Source of the DNA: Micropruina sp.
GTDB taxonomy: Bacteria; Actinomycetota; Actinomycetes; Propionibacteriales; Propionibacteriaceae
Direction: 5' to 3'
NCBI GenBank assembly: GCA_016711105.1
Contig: JADJTO010000002.1
Span: forward strand, 310,001-374,000
DNA: 64,000 bases
Shown: positions 1-8,923 of the stretch, one piece after another
How the letters are laid out: the number at the start of each line of letters is the position of its first letter
How positions within the stretch are numbered: the stretch's first letter is position 1
The notes under the pieces: model-generated
The model's database searches: none
What the model saw: only the letters and a program-made list of their open reading frames with translations
What the model was told of the DNA's origin: nothing
Program-made: the position numbers and the translations under genes

Positions 1-1692
1 GCGGGTGAAAAGCTTGCCCTGAATCGTGGTGACGAAGCTCTCGATCGAGGCCGGAAGGTCATGCAAGTGCCAGCCCTCGGGGGCGTGATACCAGGCGAGA
101 TCGGTGGAGTCGGCGTCGTCGTCCCCGTCCGCGGCCACGAGAGCGTCCAACCAGCGTTGAACGCCGCCCAGCACGACCGCGTAGGGCAGGATCTCGGACA
201 GCTCGTCCAGCTCCCGGCCCGGGGGCATCTGGTCGGTCGGTTGGCCCAGCAACTGTGCCCGGAGCAGCGCCAATCCACTCAGGACGGCTGAGCCCTTGCT
301 CGTCCGTGAGGGCATCTCTTGGCCGACCATGATCGCCAGCAGGGCGGCCACGACCAGCGCCAGGCCGAGCAGGCCGAAGGTGGTGAACGCGGCCAGCAAC
401 CCGGTCGCCACCACGGCTGCGGCGAGGCCGTACCAGCCGTAGCGGCTCCAGGTACCGCGGGTCTGATCGGGGCGTCCGGCGAACCAGCCGCGCTTGACCA
501 CATCGTCATACAGCTCTGATTGCACCTGGCCGATCACCGCGCCGACCGCGCCGGCGAGATTCGAGGCCTTGACCGGCTCGCCGTGGGCCGGGGCGACGGC
601 GTCCAGCAGCGTCCGCTCGAAGTCGGCCAACTGATCAGCGGGCTGCAGGCGGACGAACGTCCAATCGGGCAGGGCGTGCTCGCTGGCACGCGGCAGTTCG
701 GTGATCCGCAGATGGCCCCGAACCGCCAGGTCGAGCAGGCTGGCCGTGATGTCGACCGGATCGCCCCGCTCGTCGATCAGGGTGCCGATCTGGCCGGGAC
801 GCAGCTGATCCAGGACCCGGAACTCGACCACGCCGGCGCCGACCGGGTGGAACTCGGCGACCCGGTGCGGCTCGCCGGCGTGGGCGCTATCGCGGCCGAT
901 CCGACGGTGCAGCAGCCAATAGCCGAGAGCGCTGAGCGCCAGCAGACCCAACGCCGCGAGCAGTTCGGCCGGTCCGCTGGAGAAGGCCCGGTCAAGCGTC
1001 CAGAGCTGACGGACGTTCTCGTTCGCGGCTACCGTCCCCGCAGGGAAGCGAACAGTGACCAGGACGATCTCGCCCGCGCCACGCGGCCCGTCGGAGAAGA
1101 AGGGGTTCGGGTCCTCGTGGGTGCCGCCGCCGTAGTAGGTGCAGGCACCCGGGGCCACCGGGGCACCGGCCGCGCAGTCGACGAGTTCAAACATCCCCGG
1201 GACCACGATCTCGGCGCTGAACTCCCGCACCGGAAGGCTCAGGCCCTGAAGCAGCCGCCAGGAGACGGTGGTCTGCCCGGTGGGCTCGCGCAGAGCCGCG
1301 CCGGTCACCGTGTAGGCCAGCTCGACCGACGCGCTCCCCTGAGTGGGGATCGTGACCACGGTGTGCGGGCCGTCCTGGGCAACGGTGGCGGCCAGCGGCT
1401 GGCCGGCGGCGGAGGCCGTGACGTTGGCCAGTTGATGCACGTACTGCCGGTCCCCAGGGGCATCCACGTCGGTGCGGAAGCGCTGCACCAGCGTGGCGGG
1501 CGTCCCGCCCTCGAAGGTGATCGTGGCCTTGACGCTGAGCGACCCGTCGGCGGCGATCGAGCCGGCCACACGGTAGCTGCCGACCGTCTCTGCCGCCCAC
1601 GCGCGAGGCAGAGCCAGGCCGCTGAGCACGAGAGTGAGGGCGACCAGGCTGGCGCCGAGGAAGATCCAGCGATGTCTGAACGTCGTGGCCAC
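1..1692 (-). CDS. DUF2207 family membrane protein (partial, runs off left edge)
   Basis: The minus-strand frame is open from a GTG at 1690-1692 to the first base of the window, so at least 564 residues are present and the C-terminus is missing. The N-terminus is a signal peptide (hydrophobic run ending ALPRAWAAE). A beta-rich extracellular domain of about 300 residues follows, then a membrane segment near residue 230-330 (LLAALGLLALSALGYWLLH), a cytoplasmic part, and a long paired hydrophobic stretch (YGLAAAVVATGLLAAF and onward). This layout is that of the DUF2207 predicted membrane proteins common in Actinobacteria, whose function is unknown. It is divergent from the zinc metallopeptidase at 1796, and the 103-bp gap must hold both promoters. 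Family assignment is by architecture and is moderately sure. Confidence 0.75.
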   Translation of the reverse strand, partial: MATTFRHRWIFLGASLVALTLVLSGLALPRAWAAETVGSYRVAGSIAADGSLSVKATITFEGGTPATLVQRFRTDVDAPGDRQYVHQLANVTASAAGQPLAATVAQDGPHTVVTIPTQGSASVELAYTVTGAALREPTGQTTVSWRLLQGLSLPVREFSAEIVVPGMFELVDCAAGAPVAPGACTYYGGGTHEDPNPFFSDGPRGAGEIVLVTVRFPAGTVAANENVRQLWTLDRAFSSGPAELLAALGLLALSALGYWLLHRRIGRDSAHAGEPHRVAEFHPVGAGVVEFRVLDQLRPGQIGTLIDERGDPVDITASLLDLAVRGHLRITELPRASEHALPDWTFVRLQPADQLADFERTLLDAVAPAHGEPVKASNLAGAVGAVIGQVQSELYDDVVKRGWFAGRPDQTRGTWSRYGWYGLAAAVVATGLLAAFTTFGLLGLALVVAALLAIMVGQEMPSRTSKGSAVLSGLALLRAQLLGQPTDQMPPGRELDELSEILPYAVVLGGVQRWLDALVAADGDDDADSTDLAWYHAPEGWHLHDLPASIESFVTTIQGKLFTR

Positions 1693-1795
1693 GGTATTCC
1701 TTCGAGTTGCTAAAGAAAGCAGGAATGGCTGCGCGGGTGCGCCGTGCTGAAACTATCCCATACCAATCCTCGGAGCTCCCGGTAATCTGTTTGAT

Positions 1796-3064
1796 GTGAC
1801 GCAGCAACCCTGGGGACGCCCCCCGCAGCAGCCGGCCTGGCAGCCCCAGTGGAACCAACCGGCGCCCGCGACCTGGGGTGGTCCGCAGTGGGCTCCGCCC
1901 GGACAGTTCGGCTCCCCGCCCGGCCAGTACGCGCCGCCGCCTGGTCAGTTCGCCACGCCTCCGGGCCGGTTCGGAGCACCTCCGGGCCAGTTCGGAGCAC
2001 CCCCGGCACAGTTCCAGCAGCCAGGCTTTCCTTATCAACAGGCTCCCGGCCCGATGGCTCCACGACCCTCAGGGGGAGGTGGCGGCAAAGGGGTGCTCTT
2101 CGCGCTGGTCGTTGTCGTCGTCCTCGTCATCGGGGGTTTCGCTCTTTCCTCGCTCGCCCCCTCGCGGACGACCGCCGGCACCACCCCCGGAGGTACCACC
2201 ACGGGCGGCAGCACGACGGGTGGGACGACGACCGGAGGCACCACCACCACGCCACCCGTTCAGGAAGACCCCTACACCGCTCCCCCGCCCGACATGAGCC
2301 CGCCGAAACTCCCGGCACCGGAGACCTACACCGAAGCGACGGCCTGGCTGGAGAAGAACGCGGTCTACAAGGCATCGATCACGGCACCGACCACCTGCGC
2401 GATGAAGCCGATCGACGCCCTCGGCGCCTCAACCGCTGAGCTGGAGGCTCACCTTCAGGCACTGACCGCCTGCCTGATGCGGGTGTGGGAGAAGCCGCTG
2501 ACTGCTGCCGGCTACGTCCTGCCGCGGCCCCCGGCCACGGTGTACACGTCCCCGATCAACACGGCCTGCGGAAAGATGGAGAAGGTCAACGCCTCCTACT
2601 GCGGGGCCGACCAGCGGATCTACTACGCCAAGCCGCTGCCCAGAATTTTCCCCGAGAATCTACAGAGGGCGAACTTCCTGATGGAGATGATCTTGGCGCA
2701 CGAGTTCGGGCACACCATTCAGGCGCGAACCGGCATCATCATCTCCGAGTTGGCCTGGGAGCAGAAGGTGGGGAAACCGGACGCGAATGTCTATTCGCGA
2801 CGCCTGGAGATGCAGGCCGACTGCCTGGCCGGCATGTTCACCCAGACTGTCGCCCCCTCCCAAGGGCTCTCCGCCGACGACATCGCCCGGCTCAAGGTGT
2901 TGGCCTTCAATCTGGGTGACGATGTGCTCTCCGGTGATCCGGCGATCGATTCGGGTCACGGCCGCGGGAAGAACCGTCAGGCCTGGTACACCCGGGGTCT
3001 GGACGGGTCGCTCTCGATTGGGCAGTGCAACACCTTCACCGTCGCCGCTTCCTCGGTGCGCTGA
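1796..3064 (+). CDS. Membrane-anchored neutral zinc metallopeptidase
   Basis: 422 residues starting at a GTG; the overlapping ATG at 1794 is followed at once by a stop and cannot be used. The order is: a Pro/Gln/Gly-rich cytoplasmic N-terminus with repeats of the type PPGQFG (about residues 35-80), one membrane helix (GVLFALVVVVVLVIGGFAL, about 100-120), a Thr/Gly-rich linker, then an extracellular catalytic domain. The HEFGH zinc motif has His302, Glu303 and His306. A later EMQADCLAG segment fits the third-ligand region of the YpfJ-type putative neutral zinc metallopeptidases. The substrate is unknown. It is convergent with ispF, with stop codons only 2 bp apart. Confidence 0.85.
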   Translation: MTQQPWGRPPQQPAWQPQWNQPAPATWGGPQWAPPGQFGSPPGQYAPPPGQFATPPGRFGAPPGQFGAPPAQFQQPGFPYQQAPGPMAPRPSGGGGGKGVLFALVVVVVLVIGGFALSSLAPSRTTAGTTPGGTTTGGSTTGGTTTGGTTTTPPVQEDPYTAPPPDMSPPKLPAPETYTEATAWLEKNAVYKASITAPTTCAMKPIDALGASTAELEAHLQALTACLMRVWEKPLTAAGYVLPRPPATVYTSPINTACGKMEKVNASYCGADQRIYYAKPLPRIFPENLQRANFLMEMILAHEFGHTIQARTGIIISELAWEQKVGKPDANVYSRRLEMQADCLAGMFTQTVAPSQGLSADDIARLKVLAFNLGDDVLSGDPAIDSGHGRGKNRQAWYTRGLDGSLSIGQCNTFTVAASSVR

Positions 3065-3066
3065 CC

Positions 3067-3528
3067 TCAGGTCAACAGGGCGGTCGCGATCGCGGCCACA
3101 CCTTCGCCGCGCCCGGTCAGCCCGAGCCCGTCCGTCGTTTTGGCGGCCACGCTGACCGGGGCGCCGAGGGCCTGGCTGAGGACGGCTTCGGCTTCCACCC
3201 GGCGGGCCAGGATTCGGGGACGGTTGCCGATGATCTGAACCGCCACGTTGCCGATCTCGAAGCCGGCCCCCCGAACCCTGCGGGCCGTCTCGATCAGGAA
3301 CGCGACACCGGACGCGCCGGCCCACTCGGGTTCGCTGGTGCCGAAGTTGGAGCCCATGTCTCCCAGGCCGGCCGCGGACAGCAGCGCATCACACACCGCA
3401 TGAGCCGCCACGTCACCGTCGGAGTGGCCCGCGCAGCCGCGAGGCTCGTCCGGGAAGTGCAGGCCGGCCATGAACATCGGCACCCCTGCTGCCAGGGCGT
3501 GCACGTCACTGCCGATCCCGACTCTCAT
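3067..3528 (-). CDS. ispF: 2-C-methyl-D-erythritol 2,4-cyclodiphosphate synthase
   Basis: 153 residues, the full family length. IspF converts CDP-ME-2-phosphate to the cyclodiphosphate MEcPP in the non-mevalonate (MEP) isoprenoid pathway, in the cytoplasm as a trimer. The zinc ligands Asp8 and His10 (GSDVHAL) and His43 (GHSDGDVAAHA) are visible, as is the conserved C-terminal TTDGLGLTGRGEG segment. The start ATG overlaps the stop of ispD by 4 bp (ATGA), so the two are translationally coupled. The order carD-ispD-ispF on one strand is the standard actinobacterial arrangement. Confidence 0.97.
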   Translation of the reverse strand: MRVGIGSDVHALAAGVPMFMAGLHFPDEPRGCAGHSDGDVAAHAVCDALLSAAGLGDMGSNFGTSEPEWAGASGVAFLIETARRVRGAGFEIGNVAVQIIGNRPRILARRVEAEAVLSQALGAPVSVAAKTTDGLGLTGRGEGVAAIATALLT

Positions 3529-4229
3529 GCGTCCTCCTGCAGCAACGCCTCGGCGATCACCAGATCGATCGGGGTCGTGATTTTCAGCGCCCGGTGCGAT
3601 CCGGGCACGAGCGCCACAGCATAACCGGCGGCTTCGCAGGCCATCGCGTCATCGGTCACCGCCAGCGACCCGTCCAGCACCGCGAGGTGGCCCTCGATCA
3701 GGGCGGTCAGGTCGAACCCTTGGGGAGTCTGCACGGCCCGCAGCGTGGCTCGGTCGACCGGACGCGACCCCTCATCGCCCAACTGCCTGACCGAGTCTGC
3801 TAGCGGCACCACCGGGACCACGGCTTTGGCGCCGGCTCGGACGGCGGCGATCACCGCCGCCACCACCGAGGCAGGAACCAGGGCCCGGGCAGCATCGTGG
3901 ACCAGGACGATCCGGGGCGGGGCGGAGAGTAGCTGCGGAAGCATCGCCAGCCCGTTGGCTACCGAATCCTGCCGTTCCGCCCCACCGACGGCGTACACCG
4001 CAGGAATGGGGGCGTCGGTCAGGGCTGCTCGGAAGTCGTCTTCCAGCCCGGCGGCGATCACGATGATCGCGTGGCTGACCCCGCCGGCGGCCAGCGCGTC
4101 AACCGAGCGGGCCACCAGGGTTCGTCCTTGCAGGTCACGCAAGGCCTTGGGCACATCACCGCCCAGGCGAACGCCGGAACCGGCCGCCACCACAAGGGCG
4201 ACGACCGGTTCCATGATGTGTTGGGTCAC
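3525..4229 (-). CDS. ispD: 2-C-methyl-D-erythritol 4-phosphate cytidylyltransferase
   Basis: 234 residues from the GTG at 4229; an internal ATG at 4214 (MEPVVALV) is an equally good start because neither has a clear ribosome binding site. The enzyme couples CTP to MEP in the isoprenoid pathway. The nucleotidyltransferase signature AAGSGVRLGGDVPKA lies at the N-terminus, HDAARALV in the middle and the TPQGF motif further on. The gene sits 8 bp downstream of carD and overlaps ispF by 4 bp, which makes a carD-ispD-ispF transcription unit likely. Confidence 0.96.
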   Translation of the reverse strand: MTQHIMEPVVALVVAAGSGVRLGGDVPKALRDLQGRTLVARSVDALAAGGVSHAIIVIAAGLEDDFRAALTDAPIPAVYAVGGAERQDSVANGLAMLPQLLSAPPRIVLVHDAARALVPASVVAAVIAAVRAGAKAVVPVVPLADSVRQLGDEGSRPVDRATLRAVQTPQGFDLTALIEGHLAVLDGSLAVTDDAMACEAAGYAVALVPGSHRALKITTPIDLVIAEALLQEDA

Positions 4230-4237
4230 AACTGAGC

Positions 4238-4723
4238 TCAGGAGGCGAGAACCTCGTCAAGCAGAACTTCAGCGCGATCTTCGGCGACCTTCTCGGCCAA
4301 CGCCAGCTCCGAGACGAGGATCTGCCGAGCCTTGGCCAGCATCCGCTTCTCGCCGGCCGACAAGCCGCGCTCACGCTCACGGCGCCAGAGATCGCGGACG
4401 ACTTCGGCAACCTTCATCACGTTGCCGGAGTGCAGCTTCTCAAGGTTCGCCTTGTAGCGACGCGACCAGTTGGTCGGCTCCTCGGTGTGCGGCGCACGCA
4501 GCACTCCGAAAACACGGGCCAGACCATCGGCGTCCACGACGTTGCGCACGCCGATTTCGTCCAAATTCTGGGCCGGGACTCGCACTACCAGATCGTTTTG
4601 ACCAACGATCCGCAGCACAAGATAGAGCTTGTCTTCGCCTTTGATTGTTCGGGTTTCTATATTTTCGATGACGGCCGCGCCATGATTGGGGTAGACCACC
4701 GTTTCACCGACTGTAAAAGTCAT
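4238..4723 (-). CDS. carD: CarD family RNA polymerase-binding transcription factor
   Basis: CarD binds the RNA polymerase beta subunit and stabilises open promoter complexes; it is essential in Mycobacterium. I place the start at the ATG at 4721-4723, giving 161 residues (MTFTVGETVVYPNHG), the usual length. An AAAGGGG ribosome binding site lies 9 nt upstream of it; the in-frame ATG at 4727-4729 is only 3 nt from that site. The N-terminal RNAP-interaction domain is followed by the invariant block RAPHTEEPTNWSRRYKANLE and the helical DNA-binding C-terminus with LSAGEKRMLAKARQILV. The longer open frame reaching 4882 has no family support. Confidence 0.96.
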   Translation of the reverse strand: MTFTVGETVVYPNHGAAVIENIETRTIKGEDKLYLVLRIVGQNDLVVRVPAQNLDEIGVRNVVDADGLARVFGVLRAPHTEEPTNWSRRYKANLEKLHSGNVMKVAEVVRDLWRRERERGLSAGEKRMLAKARQILVSELALAEKVAEDRAEVLLDEVLAS

Positions 4724-4908
4724 CTGCATTGACCCCTTTCCCAACGTCAATGCTAGCACGTGTGGGACCGCGGTGGTAAACGTTCCACCTAGCCAGAGGC
4801 CTATTGGGGGTTGACAGCCACCCACGGCTGTGCTGGGTATCTGGCAAACCGTGCTGCCCGGTGTGGGTTTCGGCCCGCCCAACCCGGCCCTGAGAACGGC
4901 AAACGCCG

Positions 4909-4942
4909 ACGTGCCCGCCGGAGACGACTCCGGCGGGCACGT
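4909..4942 (-). terminator. Strong hairpin downstream of fruA
   Basis: A perfect 15-bp inverted repeat (arms 4909-4923 and 4928-4942) closes on a 4-nt loop, ACGA. It begins 15 bp after the fruA stop codon and is the obvious transcript end of the fructose operon. It also insulates carD, whose promoter must lie between 4730 and 4900. No long T-run follows, as is usual for high-GC actinobacterial terminators. Confidence 0.8.
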
Positions 4943-4956
4943 TGTGAGCGTTCAGA

Positions 4957-6948
4957 TCAGGCCACGGCCTCGACCGGCTTCTTGCCGCCCATCTGCTTGA
5001 GCAGGATGACCAGCCCGGCGGAGATCGCGGTACCGACGATCAGCGCGAGCAGGAACCCGAACACATTGGTGATGGCGAAGAACACGAAGATGCCACCGTG
5101 GGGAGCTCGGCTACCGACGCCGAGTGCCATGCTCAGCGCGCCAGTGACGGCACCGCCGGCCATCATCGCCGGGATGACCCGCAGCGGGTCAGCCGCAGCG
5201 AACGGGATCGCGCCCTCAGAGATGAACGACGCGCCGAGCAGCCAGGCCGCACGACCGTTCTCCAGCTCGACCTCGGTGAACAGGCTCTTGCGCAACGTGG
5301 TGGCCAAGGCCAGCGCGAGCGGGGGAACCATGCCGGCAGCCATGACGGCGGCCATCACCTGGAAGGACGCCGTGGTAGCGGCGGCCAGACCAGCGGTTGC
5401 GAACAGGTACGCGGCCTTGTTGACCGGGCCACCCAGGTCGACGCACATCATCAGACCGAGGATGACCCCGAGCAAGATTGCCGAAGCACCGGACAGGCTG
5501 TTCAGACCCGCCGTCAGGTTGGTGGTCAACGCGGCCAGCGGAGCACCGACGAAGAAGTACATGACGACGCCCACGACCAGCGTGGTGACCAGCGGAATGA
5601 TGACCACCGGCATCAGGCCGGCGAGCCAACGAGGCACCTTGAACCCGGAGATCCAGGACGCGACCACGCCGGCCAGAAGGCCGGTGATCAGCGCGCCGAG
5701 GAAGCCCGCACCGACGGCGCCGGCGATGGTGCCGCCGACGAAGCCGGGAGCGATACCCGGACGACCGGCCAGTGCGTAAGCGATGTAGCCGGACAGAGCG
5801 GGCAGCAGGAACCCGAAGGCCGAAGCGCCGATGCTGAACACGACCGCGGCGAGGTACTTCATGAACCCGCCGTCGGGCAGGTTACCCAGGCTGTTCGACT
5901 TCACCACGGTGGCGAAGTCTGCGGTGATGTTGTAGCCACCGAAGAGGAAGCCCAGAGCGATCAGCAGACCGCCGGCGGCGACGAAGGGGATCATGTAGGA
6001 GACGCCGGTCATCAGCGCCTGCTGGATCCGCTTGCCAACACTCAGCGACGAACCACCCTGGCTGGCTGCCGCCGCAGAGGCGTCACCGGAGACCCGACGC
6101 GCGTTCGGGTTCTTCGAGGCGGCAAGAGCCTCTTCGATCATCTTGGCCGGCTCGTTGATGGCCCGCTTCACACCGGACTCGATCACGGGCAGACCGGCGA
6201 AGCGCTCCTTCTCCTTGACACCGACATCGGTGGCGAAGATGACAGCGGCGGCGCGACGGATCAGGGCCGGGTCGAGCGGGGTGACCTTGCCGGAGCCCTG
6301 CGGCTCGACATGGAGTTCGACGCCGGCCGCCTTGGCAGCCTGCTCCAGGCCATCGGCGGCCATGAAGGTGTGCGCGATACCGGTCGGGCACGCGGTGACC
6401 GCGACCATGACCGGCTTCTCCGCGGCGGCTGCGGCCACCGGGGCTGCGGCAGCGGCAGCGGCGGGGGCAGCCACAGGCGCCTTCGCCTCAGCCGGCGCCA
6501 CGGCTGCGTTCACAAGGTCGACGATCTCTTGCGGCGTCTTGGCCGAACGGAGTCCGTCGGTGAACTCCGAGCGCATCAAGTTGCGGGCCAACATGGCCAG
6601 CAGCGCCAGGTGAGCATCATCGGCGCCGTCAGACGCCGCAATCATGAACGCGAGATCGGCCGGGCCGTCGGCGGCACCGAAGTCGACCTTCGGGTTGAGC
6701 CGGGCGAAAGCCAGGGAGTTCGTGTTCACCGCAGCAGAGCGGCAATGCGGGATCGCGATGCCGCCACCGAGACCGGTGGCCGCCTTCGCCTCGCGCGCCA
6801 GCGCGTCCGCCTCGAGACCGGCGGGGTCAGCGCGTCCGGCTTTGGCAATGAGCCCCGCGAGGCTGTGGATGACCCCGTTCTTGGTGGAGCCGAGATCGAC
6901 GTCCAAGACAACCAAGTCGGCGTTGATCAACGCCGGTTGATTCGACAT
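4957..6948 (-). CDS. fruA: PTS fructose transporter subunit EIIABC
   Basis: 663 residues in the order EIIA-EIIB-EIIC. It imports fructose and phosphorylates it to fructose 1-phosphate at the membrane. EIIA carries the phosphorylated His68 in GIAIPHCRS. An Ala/Pro-rich linker (about 151-178) leads to EIIB with its phosphocysteine Cys187 in VTACPTGIAHTFMAA. EIIC starts near residue 300 (IQQALMTGVSYMIPFVAAGG) and spans the membrane 8-10 times, ending near GKKPVEAVA. A GAAAGGAA ribosome binding site lies 4 nt before the ATG. It follows fruK by 20 bp and ends in the hairpin at 4909-4942. Confidence 0.97.
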   Translation of the reverse strand: MSNQPALINADLVVLDVDLGSTKNGVIHSLAGLIAKAGRADPAGLEADALAREAKAATGLGGGIAIPHCRSAAVNTNSLAFARLNPKVDFGAADGPADLAFMIAASDGADDAHLALLAMLARNLMRSEFTDGLRSAKTPQEIVDLVNAAVAPAEAKAPVAAPAAAAAAAPVAAAAAEKPVMVAVTACPTGIAHTFMAADGLEQAAKAAGVELHVEPQGSGKVTPLDPALIRRAAAVIFATDVGVKEKERFAGLPVIESGVKRAINEPAKMIEEALAASKNPNARRVSGDASAAAASQGGSSLSVGKRIQQALMTGVSYMIPFVAAGGLLIALGFLFGGYNITADFATVVKSNSLGNLPDGGFMKYLAAVVFSIGASAFGFLLPALSGYIAYALAGRPGIAPGFVGGTIAGAVGAGFLGALITGLLAGVVASWISGFKVPRWLAGLMPVVIIPLVTTLVVGVVMYFFVGAPLAALTTNLTAGLNSLSGASAILLGVILGLMMCVDLGGPVNKAAYLFATAGLAAATTASFQVMAAVMAAGMVPPLALALATTLRKSLFTEVELENGRAAWLLGASFISEGAIPFAAADPLRVIPAMMAGGAVTGALSMALGVGSRAPHGGIFVFFAITNVFGFLLALIVGTAISAGLVILLKQMGGKKPVEAVA

Positions 6949-6968
6949 GAGATTCCTTTCGGTGGTTG

Positions 6969-7816
6969 TTAGCCGAGATCCGTGATGGAGACGCCGGCGA
7001 TATTCACTTGATCGGGCCGAGGAAGCGCACTCCCGGCCAGAGAAGCAGCTGCGGAACCGTAGGCAACGGCCGTCCGCAGTCGATCGGGCGCCGAGGCGCC
7101 CCGGGTATGGGCCAGCACATAGCCGGCCACGGATGAATCGCCCGCACCGACGGTGCTGCGGAGGGTGATCGGGGGCGGCGAGGCGAGCCAGGCGCCCTCA
7201 GCCGTGATCAGGACGGCGCCAGCGCCGCCCAGGGTTGCCATGACCGAGGCGACACCGCGGTCGACCAGGCTGCGCGCAGCCGTGAGGGCCGCGGACGGGT
7301 CCCCCGCCTTTGCTGCGGCCTCGAGCTCGTGCGCATCGGCGCCGGTCAACTGGGCCAGCTCCTCGGAGTTCGGCTTGAGCAGATCCGGCGCGGCGCCGGG
7401 GAACTGCTCGGCGAGGGCCAGCAAAGGCGCATCGGAGGTGTCCACGGCCACAAGGCAGCCCAACGGACGAATCTGGCGCACCAGGTCGGCATACCAACCG
7501 GTCGGGACTCCTGGGGCAGCGAGCCCGAGAGCACGGCCCAACTGGCTCCGGCGGCCTCGCTCAACACCAGGGCGGCGAGTTCGTCCAGATTGGCGGGCGT
7601 GAAGCGGGGGCCCGGCTCGTTCAGCTTGGTCGTGGTGCCGTCCGGCTCGGTCAGGGTGATGTTGGTCCGGACGCGACCCTCGACTGTGACCGCGCGGTAG
7701 GCGAGACCGATCTCATCGAGGGCGGTCAGCATCGGGTCACCCAGTCCGGCGGGCAGCAATGCCCGAACGGGCACCCCGGCGTAGTGAATGGCCCGGGCGA
7801 CGTTGACGCCCTTGCC
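6969..7816 (-). pseudogene. fruK: 1-phosphofructokinase, N-terminally truncated and frameshifted as read
   Basis: The enzyme would turn fructose 1-phosphate from FruA into fructose 1,6-bisphosphate. As read it is doubly damaged. First, the recognisable protein begins at the conserved GKGVNVARA segment; the preceding 35-40 residues (the PNPSID region) are absent and the DeoR gene runs straight into it. Second, a frameshift lies at 7513-7516, where a run of four G (plus strand) needs a fifth to restore SGSLPPGVPT. The C-terminal ATP-binding part is intact, including the VGAGDSSVAG anion-hole motif (normally GAGDS). An active operon would need this kinase, so sequence error is the likelier explanation. 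Confidence 0.85.
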
Positions 7817-8579
7817 TGACTACCTCCAGTCCGGCATTGATGAGTTGGTTCCTGTCCGCCTGTGAAAGGTCGGAATCGGTGATCAGCGTGTGAACTTCGG
7901 TGATGGCCGCGAAGCTGACCAGCAGGCTGGCACCGATCTTGGAGCTGTCCGCCAGCACGACCACCTTGCGACCGGAGCGCACCATGGCGCGCTTCACGGC
8001 CGCTTCGTCCGGGTCGGGGGTGGAGAAGCCGTGATGCAGGGTGATCCCGTTGGCGCCAAGGAAGGCCACGTCGACTCTGAGTCTGCTGAGTTCCTGGACG
8101 GTGTCGCCGCCGACGGTGGCCTGCGTGATGCCTCGGACCCGGCCACCGAGCAGGTGCACCGCACCCGTCGGGAGCAGCGCGAGCTGGGAAGCGATCGGCA
8201 CGGAGTTGGTGACCACCGTCTGAACCTGCTGCTGACTCATCGCGACCGCCAGCCGAGCAGTCGTGGTGCCGGCGTCGAGGAGCACGGTCGACCCCTCACC
8301 GGTGGGGAGCAGCGCCAGGGCGGCTTGGGCGATCCGGTTCTTCTGCGCCGAAAACGCCGGTTCGCGGTCGGTGACCGCGGTTTCGACCAGACGGACGTTG
8401 TCTGCCGGGACGGCACCGCCATGGACCCGACGAAGGATTCCGCGTCGGTCGAGGACGTCCAAATCGCGGCGAATCGTCTCAGTGGTGACGTCGAAACGAG
8501 CAGCCAACTCAGTCACAGCGACTCGGTCATACCTGAGGGCCAGGTTCACGATGGTCCGCTGTCGCTCTTCTGCGTACAT
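7737..8579 (-). CDS. DeoR/GlpR family regulator of the fructose operon
   Basis: About 252 genuine residues plus an artificial tail. Residues 1-55 form the DeoR winged helix (MYAEERQRTIVNLALRYDRV and VTTETIRRDLDVL). The C-terminal sugar-phosphate sensing domain has LLDAGTTTARLA and the late ITDSDLS segment. Family similarity ends at about 7818 (AGLEVV); the last 27 codons to the stop at 7737 are fruK sequence read in the wrong frame, the product of the apparent deletion at that junction. AAAGGGG lies 9 nt before the ATG. Position at the head of fruK-fruA suggests it controls that operon in response to a phosphorylated sugar (inference). Confidence 0.9.
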   Translation of the reverse strand: MYAEERQRTIVNLALRYDRVAVTELAARFDVTTETIRRDLDVLDRRGILRRVHGGAVPADNVRLVETAVTDREPAFSAQKNRIAQAALALLPTGEGSTVLLDAGTTTARLAVAMSQQQVQTVVTNSVPIASQLALLPTGAVHLLGGRVRGITQATVGGDTVQELSRLRVDVAFLGANGITLHHGFSTPDPDEAAVKRAMVRSGRKVVVLADSSKIGASLLVSFAAITEVHTLITDSDLSQADRNQLINAGLEVVRQGRQRRPGHSLRRGARSGIAARRTG

Positions 8580-8923
8580 GTGCTCGCTTCGCCCCTTTCA
8601 CACAGTCATTGTGTTGGTACGTGTTGTTTATCATGGTTTTGCCTGGGTTCGCAAGGGTTGCGTTTGCAAATCCCAACTGATGGCAGACTCTAGACCTCGT
8701 GCGCCGAAAAGCTGCGCGACACCCCCAACGATGGCCCTCCGATCAGGGGTGGGACAAGACGTGGTGGTGATTCCCAAGACCCCCCATCCACGGGTTGGGC
8801 GAGTCTGACCGTCGGGTTCAGGCCACACGTTCCCACATGGTCAACTTCTCCTCGGGCACTGGGCGCGCGGGTTGGGATTGGTTAGGCTGGGCCGACAGTT
8901 TTCCCTGACCTCGAGGAGCCACC
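8580..8923. promoter_or_regulatory. Divergent intergenic region, fructose operon and lpqE-like gene
   Basis: 344 bp with no gene. On the minus strand a promoter-like pair is visible upstream of the DeoR gene: TTGCGA, 16 nt, GATAAA (about 8630-8657). Just upstream of it lies the 8-bp palindrome TTTGCAAA at 8663-8670, a possible operator for the regulator. The lpqE-side half (8700-8923) is unremarkable GC-rich sequence. The promoter is matched by eye only. Confidence 0.35.

Noticed and set aside
520..1713. 397-codon plus-strand ORF over the DUF2207 gene, and similar long antisense ORFs (for example 5098-6972, 16145-17719, 33814-35334)
   Set aside because: They mirror strong genes on the other strand, are rich in Arg, Gly, His and Gln as expected of antisense frames in high-GC DNA, and show no family motif.
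1897..2030. CRISPR-like or tandem repeat from periodic CCGGGCCAGTTC-type motifs
   Set aside because: The period is the codon-level PPGQFG repeat of the metallopeptidase N-terminus, with no spacers.
8750..8830. Extra small gene in the 8580-8923 gap
   Set aside because: Short open frames there lack a ribosome binding site and typical codon bias.
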